Source of the DNA: Burkholderia catarinensis
GTDB lineage: Bacteria > Pseudomonadota > Gammaproteobacteria > Burkholderiales > Burkholderiaceae
NCBI RefSeq assembly: GCF_001883705.2
Contig: NZ_MDEQ02000010.1
Location: forward strand, 218,074 to 282,073
DNA length: 64,000 nt
Reading direction: 5' to 3'
Shown here piece by piece: positions 37,432 to 47,168 of the stretch. Under the pieces are notes generated by a model. It had not been told where the DNA came from. It ran no database searches and saw only the letters and a program-made list of their open reading frames with translations. How positions within the stretch are numbered: the stretch's first letter is position 1; every line of letters begins with the position of its first letter. Position numbers and translations under genes: made by a program.

Positions 37432-38304
37432 GTGAGCGCCGCCGACGAGGCCAGCGCCGCCCGGCAGGACGACGCGATCGCCGCGCCCGCGGGCGCCGAT
37501 TCGACGCCCGACACGGTCGATGGTGTCGCGGCGTTCGCTCGCCTGTACGGCGAGCCGCTCTTCAAGCTGCCGCATGATCTCTACATCCCGCCCGATGCGC
37601 TCGAGATCTTCCTCGAGACGTTCGAAGGCCCGCTCGACCTGCTGCTTTACCTGATCCGCAAGCAGAACTTCAACGTGCTCGACATCCCGATGGCGCAGGT
37701 CACCGCGCAATATCTGGGCTACGTCGACCAGATCCGCACGTCGAACCTCGAGCTGGCGGCCGAGTACCTGCTGATGGCCGCGATGCTGATCGAAATCAAG
37801 TCGCGGATGCTGCTGCCGGTCAAGAAGGCCGACACCGGCGAGGAAGCCGAGGATCCGCGCGCCGAACTCGTGCGCCGCCTGCTCGAATACGAGCAGATGA
37901 AGCTCGCGTCGCAGCGGCTCGACCAGTTGCCGCAGCTCGGCCGCGACTTCCTGCGTGCCGACGTCTACATCGAGCAAAGCGTCACGCCGCGCTTCCCCGA
38001 CGTGAATTCGGACGACCTGCGCGCCGCGTGGGCCGACGTGCTCAAGCGCGCGAAGCTCGTCCAGCACCACAAGATCTCCCGCGAGGAGCTGTCGGTGCGC
38101 GAACACATGAGCCTGATCCTGCGCCGGCTGCAGAACGCGCGCTTCATGGAGTTCGCCGACCTGTTCGACACGTCGCGCGGCGTGCCGGTCGTCGTCGTGA
38201 ACTTCATCGCGATGCTCGAACTCGCGCGCGAATCGCTCCTCGAGATCACGCAGGCCGAGCCGTTCGCGCCGATCTACGTGCGCCTCGCGTACCTGCCCGC
38301 GTAA
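37432..38304 (+). CDS. scpA: Segregation and condensation protein A (kleisin)
   Basis: This 290-residue protein is the kleisin subunit that bridges SMC heads in the bacterial condensin complex. Characteristic are FEGPLDLLLYLIRKQNFNVLDIPMAQVTAQYL (N-terminal helical domain that contacts the SMC neck), AAEYLLMAAMLIEIKSRMLLP, and the C-terminal winged helix containing VVVNFIAMLELARESLLEI. A 45-residue acidic N-terminal extension precedes the core. The start is GTG at 37432, only four bases after the DUF3460 stop; no ATG precedes the conserved region. scpB is not in the window. Confidence 0.95.
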   Translation: MSAADEASAARQDDAIAAPAGADSTPDTVDGVAAFARLYGEPLFKLPHDLYIPPDALEIFLETFEGPLDLLLYLIRKQNFNVLDIPMAQVTAQYLGYVDQIRTSNLELAAEYLLMAAMLIEIKSRMLLPVKKADTGEEAEDPRAELVRRLLEYEQMKLASQRLDQLPQLGRDFLRADVYIEQSVTPRFPDVNSDDLRAAWADVLKRAKLVQHHKISREELSVREHMSLILRRLQNARFMEFADLFDTSRGVPVVVVNFIAMLELARESLLEITQAEPFAPIYVRLAYLPA

Positions 38305-39417
<1,113 letters not shown>

Positions 39418-39461
39418 CGGGCCGCCCGCCCGCGCCTCTCACGACGCATCACGGAGACACC

Positions 39462-39848
39462 ATGCAGCGCCACATGCTCAAATCGAAGATCCACCGCGCG
39501 GCCGTCACGCACTGCGAGCTGCACTACGAAGGTTCGTGCGCGATCGACGAGGACCTGCTCGAAGCATCGAACATCGTCGAAAACGAACGCATCGACATCT
39601 GGAACATCAACAACGGCGAGCGCTTCTCGACGTATGCGATCAAGGGCGAGCGCGGCAGCGGGATGATCTCGCTGAACGGCTCGGCCGCGCGCCGCGCGCA
39701 GCTTGGCGACCTCGTGATCATCGCGGCGTTCGCGATGGTCGACGAAGCCGAGCTGCAGGCCGGCTGGAAGCCCAAGCTCGTGTTCATCGACGAGGGCAAC
39801 AAGATCAAGGGCCACCGCGATCACGTGCCGACGCAGAACTGGACGTAA
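39462..39848 (+). CDS. panD: Aspartate 1-decarboxylase
   Basis: This 128-residue pyruvoyl enzyme makes beta-alanine from aspartate. It is made as a proenzyme; the self-cleavage site Gly24-Ser25 (YEGSCAID) is intact, with Ser25 becoming the pyruvoyl group. Family residues K9, H11, Y58 region ([13 protein letters not shown]) and NGSAAR are also conserved. GGAGACACC precedes the ATG. Together with panC it forms a two-gene pantothenate operon that ends at a stem-loop near 39906. Confidence 0.97.
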   Translation: MQRHMLKSKIHRAAVTHCELHYEGSCAIDEDLLEASNIVENERIDIWNINNGERFSTYAIKGERGSGMISLNGSAARRAQLGDLVIIAAFAMVDEAELQAGWKPKLVFIDEGNKIKGHRDHVPTQNWT

Positions 39849-39905
39849 CCTGACCGGCCGCCCGCGTGCCGTGGCGCGCGGTGCGGCTGTGCCGCTTGCG
39901 GTCGA

Positions 39906-39944
39906 AGGGCCGGATCCCGTGCCGCACGAGATCCGGCCCTCTTT
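39906..39944 (+). terminator. Probable terminator after panD
   Basis: AGGGCCGGATC pairs with GATCCGGCCCT across a 13-base loop and is followed by CTTTC, a short pyrimidine tract. The imperfect T run makes it a moderate candidate. Confidence 0.65.
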
Positions 39945-39978
39945 CATTCCACGGGATGCCGGCCGGTCGGCCGCGCGA

Positions 39979-40638
39979 TCAGGACGCCCTGGCAGCCCTC
40001 TCCGCCTTCGGCACGCTGTGCTCGGCCCATTCGACGATCGGCCGCCACTGTTCGAGATCCTTGTCGACACGGCTCTTCGCGACGTCCCACAGCGTCAGGC
40101 CGTGCGCGGCGATCTGCACGTAGTTCTGCGTGTCGCGCACATAACCGAGCACCGGCAGGCCAAGCCCTTCGACGAACCGGTGCAGCTGGTCGGACGAGCG
40201 CGTGCGCGCATCGACCCGCATCCCGACGATCCCGACCTCGACGTTGCCCTTGCGCACGGCCTTCTCGCCGGCGAGGCGCTCCAGAAACTGCTGGGTCGCG
40301 AGAATATCGAACATCGACGGCTGCAGCGGCACGATCACCTTGTCGGCCAGTTGCAGCGCGACGTTGAGCCGGTTGCCGTGCAGGCCGGCCGGCGTATCGA
40401 TCACCGCATATTCGAGGCCGCGCGGCGGCTTCGACGGCGCGTCCGGATCGAGATCCCACGCCTCGATCGCCGGCAACCCGGCCGGGCGCAGGTCGAGCCA
40501 CGCATGCGCGGACTGCTGCCGGTCCAGGTCGGCGAGCGCGACCCATGCGCCCTGCGCCGCGAAATAGCCGGCAAGATTGGTGGACAGCGTGCTCTTTCCC
40601 ACGCCGCCCTTCGGATTCGCCACCACGATCACCGTCAT
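39979..40638 (-). CDS. ParA/MinD-type ATPase (orphan)
   Basis: This 219-residue P-loop ATPase has the deviant Walker A motif of the ParA family at its N-terminus (VVANPKGGVGKSTLSTNLAG), then ALADLDRQQSAHAWL, VIDTPAGLHGNRL (Walker B), and VIVPLQPSMFDI. It lacks an N-terminal DNA-binding HTH, and no parB or centromere-like repeats are nearby, so this is an orphan of unknown cargo rather than a chromosome or plasmid partition locus. The ATG at 40638 has GGGGGAATTC upstream. Confidence 0.87.
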   Translation of the reverse strand: MTVIVVANPKGGVGKSTLSTNLAGYFAAQGAWVALADLDRQQSAHAWLDLRPAGLPAIEAWDLDPDAPSKPPRGLEYAVIDTPAGLHGNRLNVALQLADKVIVPLQPSMFDILATQQFLERLAGEKAVRKGNVEVGIVGMRVDARTRSSDQLHRFVEGLGLPVLGYVRDTQNYVQIAAHGLTLWDVAKSRVDKDLEQWRPIVEWAEHSVPKAERAARAS

Positions 40639-40774
40639 GAATTCCCCCGAAAAAGCCACGCGGCGCCGGCCGCATGGCAGGCGCCGCTCGATTGCGGATA
40701 CAGGGAGCGATGATATCGGCAAACGGGGTATCCCCGGAACGGGTTGCTGCGCGCCGCGCGCCCGTTACACCCCC

Positions 40775-41188
40775 TTACGCGCGCTGAACCGCGGCCTCCC
40801 GTGCGCCGATCGCGAACGCGCCGCCGCCCAGCAGCGCCTGTACGGCCAGCGTGACGGCCCAGAACGCCGGATATTCCCAGCCGCCGTGCGGCGACGAGAA
40901 GCTCCAGCCATTCGGCAGATGCGCGGCGGTCGCGCCGAGCATGAACGGCAGCAGCACGAGCGCGGCGACGCGCACGCGGAAACCCGCGAGCAACGCCAGG
41001 CCGCCCGCCAGTTCGACGAAGGTCGTCAGGTACGCGAGCCAGCCCGGCAGGCCGATCGATGCGAAGAACTGCGCGGTGCCGGGCAGCGTGAAGACAAACA
41101 CCTTCTGCGCGACGTGCGCGAGGTACAGCACGCCGAGCGCGACGCGCAGCAGCGTCGCGGCAAAATCGTTCAGGCGATTGGGGTTCAT
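40775..41188 (-). CDS. DoxX family membrane protein
   Basis: This 137-residue protein has about four membrane helices and the DoxX/DoxD-like pattern LLRVALGVLYLAHVAQKVF and FVELAGGLALLAGFRVRVAALVLLPFM. Members are implicated in redox or sulfur metabolism and in oxidative stress tolerance, but this one cannot be assigned a role. I chose ATG 41188, which has AAGGA eight bases upstream, rather than the ATG five codons earlier. The promoter region carries the perfect 12-bp palindrome CGAATCGATTCG at 41233-41244, a possible operator. Confidence 0.85.
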   Translation of the reverse strand: MNPNRLNDFAATLLRVALGVLYLAHVAQKVFVFTLPGTAQFFASIGLPGWLAYLTTFVELAGGLALLAGFRVRVAALVLLPFMLGATAAHLPNGWSFSSPHGGWEYPAFWAVTLAVQALLGGGAFAIGAREAAVQRA

Positions 41189-41232
41189 GGCGAATTCCTT
41201 CATGAGTGGATGAGAATGGATCGCACTCTATT

Positions 41233-41244
41233 CGAATCGATTCG
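41233..41244. promoter_or_regulatory. Palindrome upstream of the DoxX gene
   Basis: CGAATCGATTCG is a perfect 12-bp palindrome 45 bp upstream of the DoxX start. It is a plausible repressor site, but no regulator gene is adjacent. Confidence 0.4.
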
Positions 41245-41299
41245 ACCGATAAACACGCCAATTCGCTTTAATTGATTCCCACCAGGAACGAATTGAATC

Positions 41300-41328
41300 A
41301 AAAAAAGGGGCACGACCGATCATGCCCC
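41300..41328 (-). terminator. Rho-independent terminator after the small exported peptide gene
   Basis: On the minus strand GGGGCA/TGCCCC form a stem followed by seven U residues, 11 bp beyond the stop codon of the 46-residue gene. Confidence 0.8.
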
Positions 41329-41338
41329 GCTACCTGCG

Positions 41339-41479
41339 TCAGTAACCGCTTTTGCCTTGTGTGGCGTCGCCGGAACCGGGCTGGCTGCCGCCCGGTCCGT
41401 ACGAATCGCAGGCGTGCGCAACCGCCGACGCACCCAGCAGCGCCGCGAGCAGCACGCTCCACCACCATCGAGCCTTCAT
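41339..41479 (-). CDS. Small exported peptide of unknown function
   Basis: This 46-residue frame has an AGGAG ribosome binding site (GGAGGAGTGCGACG then ATG), a clear signal peptide (KARWWWSVLLAALLGASAVAHA), and a 23-residue Gly/Ser-rich mature part with one Cys (CDSYGPGGSQPGSGDA). A strong terminator lies 11 bp after it, which supports a real, separately expressed gene. It is not a lipoprotein by the usual lipobox rule, since AHAC has His before Ala-Cys, though Cys is the first mature residue by either cut. Upstream is cobQ on the same strand, 82 bp away. Confidence 0.65.
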   Translation of the reverse strand: MKARWWWSVLLAALLGASAVAHACDSYGPGGSQPGSGDATQGKSGY

Positions 41480-41561
41480 CGTCGCACTCCTCCAGGCGGA
41501 CCTCCACCCTCCTGTGTTGTACGCGATCCGGCGGAAAAAGCGAGGGCGGCCCGGCGTCGCG

Positions 41562-43064
41562 TCAACGAAATTCGGCGTACAGCGCGCCGAGGTCGAGATG
41601 TTCGGCAAACGTGTCGGCCAGCCGCTCCAGCGATGCCTCGCGCAGCGCCGGATAGTCGATGAGTTCCGCGCCGTCGAGCCCGGCCCACGCGAGCAGCGCC
41701 GCGCACGCATCGGGCGAGTCGAACAGCCCGTGCATGTAGGTCGCGAGGATCTGGCCATCGGCGGAAACCGCGCCGTCCGGGCGCGCGCCGTCCCGAGCGC
41801 CGTCGGCCGCCAGCGTCAGCGCGGGCGCCGCGAGCGCGGGCCCGCGCGTGTCGCCCATGTGGATCTCGTAGCCGCGCACGGCGGCCTCGCCCGGCAGCGC
41901 GAGATGCCCGGTCACGTTCTTCAGCGTCTTGTCGGGCCGCAGCACCGTGTCGAAATCGAGCAGCGCGAGCCCCGGCACGCTGCCGGGCGCGCCTTCGAGG
42001 CCGAGCGGATCGTCAAGCGTGCGGCCGAGCATCTGCATCCCGCCGCAGATGCCGATCACCTTGCCGCCGTAGCGCAGGTGGCGACGGATCAGCGCGTCCC
42101 AGCCCGCGTCGCGCAACCATGCGAGGTCGCGCTGCACGCTCTTCGAACCCGGCAGGATCAGCAGGTCGGCGTCCGGCACGGGGCCGCTCTTCCAGTACGT
42201 GAATTCGACCTGCGGATGCGCGCGCAGCGGATCGAAATCGGTGTGGTTGCTGATGCGCGGCAGCGCGGGCACGACGACGCGCAGCATGCCGGCGTCGCCG
42301 CGTGAGGCGGCGCTGCGCGCCTGCGCGGGCAGCATGTCCTCGGCGTCGAGCAGCAGGCCGTGCAGGTACGGCAGCACGCCGAACACCGGCTTGCCCGTCT
42401 GCGCGCGCAGCCAGTCGAGCCCCGGTTCGAGCAGCTTGATGTCGCCGCGGAAGCGGTTGATCACGAAGCCGCGCACGCGCGCGCGCTCGCTGTCCGACAG
42501 GCACGCGAGCGTGCCGACCAGGTGCGCGAACACGCCGCCGCGGTCGATGTCGGCGACGAGCACGACCGGGCAGTCGACGCGTTCGGCAAAACCCATGTTC
42601 GCGATGTCGCCGTCGCGCAGGTTGATCTCGGCCGGGCTGCCGGCGCCCTCGACGATCACCGTGTCGTAACCGGCGCGCAGGCGCGCGTACGACTCGAGCA
42701 CCGCATCGAACGCGACCGGCTTGTAGTCGTGATACGCACGCGCGTCGAGGTTCATGCGCGCGTTGCCGTGAATGATCACCTGCGCGCCGCGGTCGCTCGT
42801 CGGCTTCAGCAGCACGGGGTTGAAATCCGTATGCGGCGCGACGCCCGCGGCCAAGGCCTGCAGCGCCTGTGCGCGGCCGATCTCGCCGCCGTCGGCCGTC
42901 ACCGCGCTGTTGAGCGCCATGTTCTGCGGCTTGAACGGCGCAACGCGCGCACCGGCGCGGCGCGCCAGCCGGCACAGGCCCGCGACGAGCGTGCTCTTGC
43001 CCGCATCGGACGTCGTGCCCTGGATCATCAGCGTGCCGTGCGGCCGCGGCTCGGGTGCATTCAT
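41562..43064 (-). CDS. cobQ: Cobyric acid synthase
   Basis: This 500-residue enzyme amidates four carboxylates of adenosylcobyrinate a,c-diamide using glutamine and ATP. The N-terminal dethiobiotin synthetase-like domain begins [18 protein letters not shown] (P-loop) with [14 protein letters not shown]. The C-terminal class I glutamine amidotransferase domain has ICGGMQMLG; the position of the nucleophile Cys is within GICGG, and the His is in [10 protein letters not shown] or the later TYMHGLFDS. Family length is about 490. It diverges from cobU with only 60 bp between the start codons. Confidence 0.95.
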   Translation of the reverse strand: MNAPEPRPHGTLMIQGTTSDAGKSTLVAGLCRLARRAGARVAPFKPQNMALNSAVTADGGEIGRAQALQALAAGVAPHTDFNPVLLKPTSDRGAQVIIHGNARMNLDARAYHDYKPVAFDAVLESYARLRAGYDTVIVEGAGSPAEINLRDGDIANMGFAERVDCPVVLVADIDRGGVFAHLVGTLACLSDSERARVRGFVINRFRGDIKLLEPGLDWLRAQTGKPVFGVLPYLHGLLLDAEDMLPAQARSAASRGDAGMLRVVVPALPRISNHTDFDPLRAHPQVEFTYWKSGPVPDADLLILPGSKSVQRDLAWLRDAGWDALIRRHLRYGGKVIGICGGMQMLGRTLDDPLGLEGAPGSVPGLALLDFDTVLRPDKTLKNVTGHLALPGEAAVRGYEIHMGDTRGPALAAPALTLAADGARDGARPDGAVSADGQILATYMHGLFDSPDACAALLAWAGLDGAELIDYPALREASLERLADTFAEHLDLGALYAEFR

Positions 43065-43112
43065 CGTGTCAAGGTCGTCGCGAAGCAAAGGCCGCATTAT
43101 CTCCCGCGCCGT

Positions 43113-43118
43113 TACAAT
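43113..43118 (+). promoter_or_regulatory. -10-like hexamer directly before cobU
   Basis: TACAAT ends six bases before the cobU ATG (43125). If used, transcription would begin at or next to the start codon, giving a leaderless mRNA. No -35 match or ribosome binding site is visible. Confidence 0.4.
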
Positions 43119-43124
43119 CACGCG

Positions 43125-43679
43125 ATGATTCCGCACGACCTCACCTTCGTCCTCGGCGGCGCACGCTCGGGCAAGAGCGCGCATGCCGAGCGGCTCGCCG
43201 CCGACAGCGGCCGCCCCGTCACCTACATCGCGACCGCGACCGCCGCCGATGCCGAATTCGCGCAGCGCATCGCGCACCATCGCGCGCGCCGGCCGGCCGA
43301 CTGGGGTTTCGCCGACGCGCCCGTCGACCTCGCCGGCACGCTCGCGCGGCTCGACGATCCGCGCGCGTGCCTGCTCGTCGACTGCCTGACGCTGTGGCTC
43401 ACGAACCTCCTGTGCCCGGCCGACGGCGAACCGCTCGACGATGCGCAGTACGCGGCGCAGGTCGAGCGGCTCGAGCACGCGTTGCGCGGCGCGCGCGCGA
43501 AGGTGATCGTCGTCAGCAACGAGATCGGGCTTGGCGTCGTGCCGCTCGGGTCGGTCACGCGCCGCTACGTCGACGAGCTCGGGCGCCTGAACCAGCGCGT
43601 CGCTGCACTCGCGACGCGCGTGACGCTGCTCGTCGCCGGGCTGCCGCTCGACCTCAAGACGGGAGCGCCGTCATGCTGA
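43125..43679 (+). CDS. cobU: Adenosylcobinamide kinase / guanylyltransferase
   Basis: This 184-residue bifunctional enzyme phosphorylates adenosylcobinamide and then activates it with GTP, starting the nucleotide-loop pathway. The P-loop is GGARSGKS (residues 11-18), followed by the RAEAxA-like HAERLA and the conserved [19 protein letters not shown] (guanylylated His region) and [14 protein letters not shown], then [12 protein letters not shown]. No ribosome binding site precedes the ATG; a TACAAT lies six bases upstream. The stop overlaps the start of cbiB. Confidence 0.95.
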   Translation: MIPHDLTFVLGGARSGKSAHAERLAADSGRPVTYIATATAADAEFAQRIAHHRARRPADWGFADAPVDLAGTLARLDDPRACLLVDCLTLWLTNLLCPADGEPLDDAQYAAQVERLEHALRGARAKVIVVSNEIGLGVVPLGSVTRRYVDELGRLNQRVAALATRVTLLVAGLPLDLKTGAPSC

Positions 43680-44617
43680 TGCTGTCACTGCCCGTCGTCG
43701 CGATGCTCGCGGTCGCGGCCGCGATCGTCGACCGCGCGATCGGCGAGCCCGCCGGCTGGCATCCGCTCGTCGCGTTCGGCCGGCTGGCCGCGCGCATCGA
43801 AGGCGCAATGAACACGGGCCGGCGCGGCCGCGTGATCGGCGTCGCCGCGTGGATCGCGGCGGTCGTGCCGCCGGTGGCCGTCGCGGCATGGCTCGTATCC
43901 GTGCTGCCGTGGCCGCTCGCGGCCGCGCTGCACGTCGCGCTGCTGTGGTTCGCGCTCGGCGCGAAGAGCCTCGCCGACCATGTCGCGCCGATCGCCGCGG
44001 CGCTGCTGCGGAGCGATCTCGACGCGGCCCGCACGCTGACCGCGCGCATCGTGTCGCGCGACACGAGCGACGCGGACGAAGGCGCGTTGTCGCGCGCGGC
44101 CGTCGAATCGGCGCTCGAGAACGGCAACGACGCGATCTTCGGCGCACTCTTCTGGTTCGTCGTCGCCGGCGGCCCCGGCGCGCTGCTGTTCCGGCTCGCC
44201 AACACGCTCGACGCGATGTGGGGCTACCGCACGCCGCGCTTCCTGACCTTCGGCTGGGCCGCCGCGCGCCTCGACGACGCGCTGAACTGGATTCCCGCCC
44301 GCCTCACCGCCGCGAGCTACGCGCTGCTCGGCGACACGGCCGCCGCATGGCGCTGCTGGCGCACGCAGGCACGCCACTGGGATAGCCCGAACGCGGGCCC
44401 CGTGATGGCCGCGGGCGCCGGCAGCCTGAACGTGCAGCTCGGCGGCCCGGCCGTCTATCACGGCGAGATCGAGGATCGCCCGGCGCTCGGCACCGGTGCG
44501 ACGGCGAGCGCCGTCCACGTCGTCGCCGCGCTGTCGCTCGTCACGCGCACGCTTGCACTGTGGCTCGCGCTGCTGGTCGCGAGCGGCGCACTCGTCATGG
44601 CCACCCATCATGTCTGA
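43673..44617 (+). CDS. cbiB: Adenosylcobinamide-phosphate synthase
   Basis: This 314-residue integral membrane protein (also named CobD in the aerobic nomenclature) joins aminopropanol phosphate, or threonine-derived aminoalcohol, to adenosylcobyric acid. Family landmarks are AIVDRAIGEPAGWHPLVAFG, RDTSDADEGALSRAAVESALENGNDAI, NTLDAMWGYRTPRF, and the late QLGGPAVYHGEIEDRP. It overlaps both neighbours (cobU by 7 bp and the following decarboxylase gene by 8 bp), so the operon is translationally coupled. Confidence 0.95.
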   Translation: MLMLSLPVVAMLAVAAAIVDRAIGEPAGWHPLVAFGRLAARIEGAMNTGRRGRVIGVAAWIAAVVPPVAVAAWLVSVLPWPLAAALHVALLWFALGAKSLADHVAPIAAALLRSDLDAARTLTARIVSRDTSDADEGALSRAAVESALENGNDAIFGALFWFVVAGGPGALLFRLANTLDAMWGYRTPRFLTFGWAAARLDDALNWIPARLTAASYALLGDTAAAWRCWRTQARHWDSPNAGPVMAAGAGSLNVQLGGPAVYHGEIEDRPALGTGATASAVHVVAALSLVTRTLALWLALLVASGALVMATHHV

Positions 44618-45629
44618 TACACGCATCGCGCACGGCGGCAACCTGCATGAAGCCGCCCGCCGCCACGGCATTCCGTACGACGCGTGGCTCGACCTGTCGA
44701 CCGGCATCAATCCGGTCGGCTATCCGGTGCCGCCCGTCCCGGCCGATGCGTGGCGCCGGCTGCCCGACGACGGCGACGGCCTCGCGGCCTGCGCCGCGCG
44801 GTACTACCACGCACCCGATCCCGCGCACGTGTTGCCGGTCGCCGGCAGCCAGGCCGCGATCCGCGCATTGCCCGCGCTGTTGCCGGCCGGCGACGCCGGC
44901 GTCGCGGCGCTCGCCTACGGCGAATACGCGCCCGCCTTCGCGCGTCACGGCCATCGCGTCGTCCCGCTCGACATCGGCTCGGACGTGCTGCCCGCGACGC
45001 TGCGTCACGTCATCGTCGGGAATCCGAACAACCCGACCGCCGAGTTCGTGACGGCCGAGCGCCTGCTCGGCTGGCATGCGCAACTGGCGGCGCGCGGCGG
45101 CACGCTGATCGTCGACGAGGCGTTCGCCGATACGGGCGCGACGCAGTCGCTCGCAGCGCAGGTCGATCGCCCGGGGCTCGTCGTGCTGCGCTCCGTCGGC
45201 AAGTTCTTCGGTCTCGCCGGCATTCGCGCAGGCTTCGTGCTCGCGTGCCCCGACCGCATCGTCGTGCTGCGCGACATGCTCGGCGCCTGGACAGTCGGCG
45301 GCCCCGCGCGCCACGCGGTCGCCGCGGCATTTGCCGATCGCGCATGGCAGGCCGCCGCACGCGAACGGCTCGCGGCCGACGGCGAGCGGCTGGCCGCGCT
45401 GCTGCGCGCGCACGGCTTCGCGGTTCGCGCGACGCCGCTCTTCTGCTGGACCGACGACCCGCGCGCCGCGGCGCTACATGCGGCACTCGCGGCACGCGGG
45501 ATCTGGACGCGGCATTTCGCAACGCCGTCGAGCGTGCGTGTCGGCCTGCCGGGCAGCGAAGCCGAATGGCAGCGCCTCGGCGAGGCGCTCGCGCACTGCG
45601 TGCCGCTGCTGCAACAGGAATCCGCATGA
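44610..45629 (+). CDS. cobD: Threonine-phosphate decarboxylase
   Basis: This 339-residue fold-I aminotransferase-like PLP enzyme makes (R)-1-amino-2-propanol phosphate for the corrinoid side chain (called CobC in Pseudomonas, CobD in Salmonella). Conserved parts are HGGNLHEAARRHG and DLSTGINPVGYP near the N-terminus, GNPNNPTAE, IVDEAFAD, and VLRSVGKFFGLAGIRAGF, in which the Lys of SVGKFFG binds PLP. The gene overlaps cbiB by 8 bp and ends in ATGA overlap with btuF. Its product is consumed by CbiB. Confidence 0.93.
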   Translation: MSDTRIAHGGNLHEAARRHGIPYDAWLDLSTGINPVGYPVPPVPADAWRRLPDDGDGLAACAARYYHAPDPAHVLPVAGSQAAIRALPALLPAGDAGVAALAYGEYAPAFARHGHRVVPLDIGSDVLPATLRHVIVGNPNNPTAEFVTAERLLGWHAQLAARGGTLIVDEAFADTGATQSLAAQVDRPGLVVLRSVGKFFGLAGIRAGFVLACPDRIVVLRDMLGAWTVGGPARHAVAAAFADRAWQAAARERLAADGERLAALLRAHGFAVRATPLFCWTDDPRAAALHAALAARGIWTRHFATPSSVRVGLPGSEAEWQRLGEALAHCVPLLQQESA

Positions 45630-46555
45630 CCCCGCCCATGTTCCGCCGGCTGGCGCCGGTCGTGGCGATGCTGGCTGCGCTCGCTCACGCGCCGCTCGTC
45701 CACGCCGATGTCACCCATGTCACAACGCGCGACGACGCCGGAAATACCGTCACGCTGCCCGCACCCGCGCAGCGCGTGATCAGCCTCGCGCCGCACGCGA
45801 CCGAACTGATCTACGCAGCCGGGGGCGGCGCGAAGCTCGTCGGTACCGTCACGTACAGCGACTATCCGCCCGCCGCGCAAGCGGTGCCGCGCGTCGGCGA
45901 CAACAAGGCGCTCGACCTCGAGCGGATCGCCGCGCTGAAGCCCGACCTGATCGTCGTCTGGCGGCACGGCAACGCCGAGCGGCAGACCGACGCGCTGCGC
46001 GCGTTGCATATCCCGCTGTTCTTCAGCGAACCGAAGCATCTCGACGACGTGTCGTCGTCGCTGCGCCGGCTCGGCACGCTGCTCGGCACGCAACCCGCTG
46101 CCGACGCGGCCGCGGCCGCCTATACGCGCGACATCGCGGCGCTGCGCACACGCTACGCGGCGCGAGCGCCCGTCACGATGTTCTTCCAGGTCTGGGACCG
46201 GCCGCTGATGACGCTCAACGGCGCGCACCTGATCAACGACGTGATCGAACTGTGCGGCGGCCGCAACGTGTTCGCATCGCTCAGGCCGCTCGTGCCGACC
46301 GTCACCGACGAGGCCGTGCTCGCGGCGAATCCGGAAGCAATCGTGACGACCAGCGCCGGCGCGACTCGTTCGGACGAGCCGCTGCCGAGCCTTGCGCGCT
46401 GGCGCGCGTGGCCCGCACTGACGGCCGCTGCGCGCAACAACCTGTTCGCGATCGACGGCGATCTGCTGACGCGGCCGTCGCCGCGGATCGCGCAAGGCGC
46501 GGCCGCGCTGTGCGAGGATCTCGATGCCGCGCGTGCGCGGCGGCCGGCACGCTGA
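45626..46555 (+). CDS. btuF: Cobalamin-type ABC transporter substrate-binding protein
   Basis: This 309-residue protein has a signal peptide (ending APLVHA) and a periplasmic binding fold of the BtuF/FhuD kind: RVISLAPHATELIYAAGGG, VGTVTYSDYPPAAQAVPRVGD, LERIAALKPDLIVVW, and ELCGGRNVFASL. It would capture vitamin B12 or cobinamide in the periplasm for the BtuCD transporter. That transporter is encoded on the opposite strand 2.5 kb away, under a riboswitch. The start overlaps the cobD stop (ATGA), so expression is coupled to the synthesis genes rather than to btuCD. Confidence 0.9.
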   Translation: MTPPMFRRLAPVVAMLAALAHAPLVHADVTHVTTRDDAGNTVTLPAPAQRVISLAPHATELIYAAGGGAKLVGTVTYSDYPPAAQAVPRVGDNKALDLERIAALKPDLIVVWRHGNAERQTDALRALHIPLFFSEPKHLDDVSSSLRRLGTLLGTQPAADAAAAAYTRDIAALRTRYAARAPVTMFFQVWDRPLMTLNGAHLINDVIELCGGRNVFASLRPLVPTVTDEAVLAANPEAIVTTSAGATRSDEPLPSLARWRAWPALTAAARNNLFAIDGDLLTRPSPRIAQGAAALCEDLDAARARRPAR

Positions 46556-46583
46556 TTCCTCGCAGCGCGCGTATCGCGCGAGC

Positions 46584-47168
46584 CTATTCGTCCCAGTGCA
46601 CGACTTCCCAGGCTCGCGCGTCGTCGTCCGCGCGCAGCCAGACGACCCCGCCCGTCGGCACCGGCCGCGACAGCAGCGTATCGAGCGGCACACCCAACAC
46701 ATGCGATGCGAACGCGCGGATCACGCCCGCATGCGTGACCGCCCATTGCGGCCCGTCGAGCTGCGCGACCGCGTCGACGCGCCGTGCAACCCGCGCGGCA
46801 AACCGCGCGACGCTTTCGCCGCCATGCGCGCACGCATGCATCAGGTCGGCCGCCCACGCATCGAGTGCCGCCCGGTCGATATCGTCCCAGCGCCGCATTT
46901 CCCATGCGCCGAAATCCATTTCCTGCCAGCCCGCATCACGCCGCAGCGGCACATCGAACGCCTGCGCGAGCCGTTCGGCGACCGATGCACAGCGCATCAG
47001 CGGGCTCGTCCAGACCTGTTCGGGCGGCGGTGCGCCGATAGCCGACAGATGCGCCTGCACTGCCTGCGCGCAGGCGTCGGCCGGCACGGCGAGCGGCACG
47101 TCGCTGCGGCCGTAGCAGATGCCCGGCTCGACGCCGACGGCAGAATGACGGATCAGGACGACGTCCAT
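46584..47168 (-). CDS. cobC: Alpha-ribazole phosphatase (histidine phosphatase family)
   Basis: This 194-residue histidine phosphatase begins VVLIRHSAVGVEPGICYGRSDVPL, close to CobC, with the RHG-type motif as RHS. Further catalytic positions are TSPLMRC, the Glu in WQEMDFGAWE, and TVTHAG-like VTHAGVIRAF. It removes the 5' phosphate of alpha-ribazole phosphate or of the cobalamin phosphate at the end of nucleotide-loop assembly. It overlaps cobS by 16 bp. The convergent btuF stop is 28 bp away with no visible terminator. Confidence 0.88.
   Translation of the reverse strand: MDVVLIRHSAVGVEPGICYGRSDVPLAVPADACAQAVQAHLSAIGAPPPEQVWTSPLMRCASVAERLAQAFDVPLRRDAGWQEMDFGAWEMRRWDDIDRAALDAWAADLMHACAHGGESVARFAARVARRVDAVAQLDGPQWAVTHAGVIRAFASHVLGVPLDTLLSRPVPTGGVVWLRADDDARAWEVVHWDE

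Noticed and set aside
43065..43124. A second cobalamin riboswitch in front of cobU
   Set aside because: The gap between the cobQ and cobU starts is 60 bp, far too short, and no B12 box is present.
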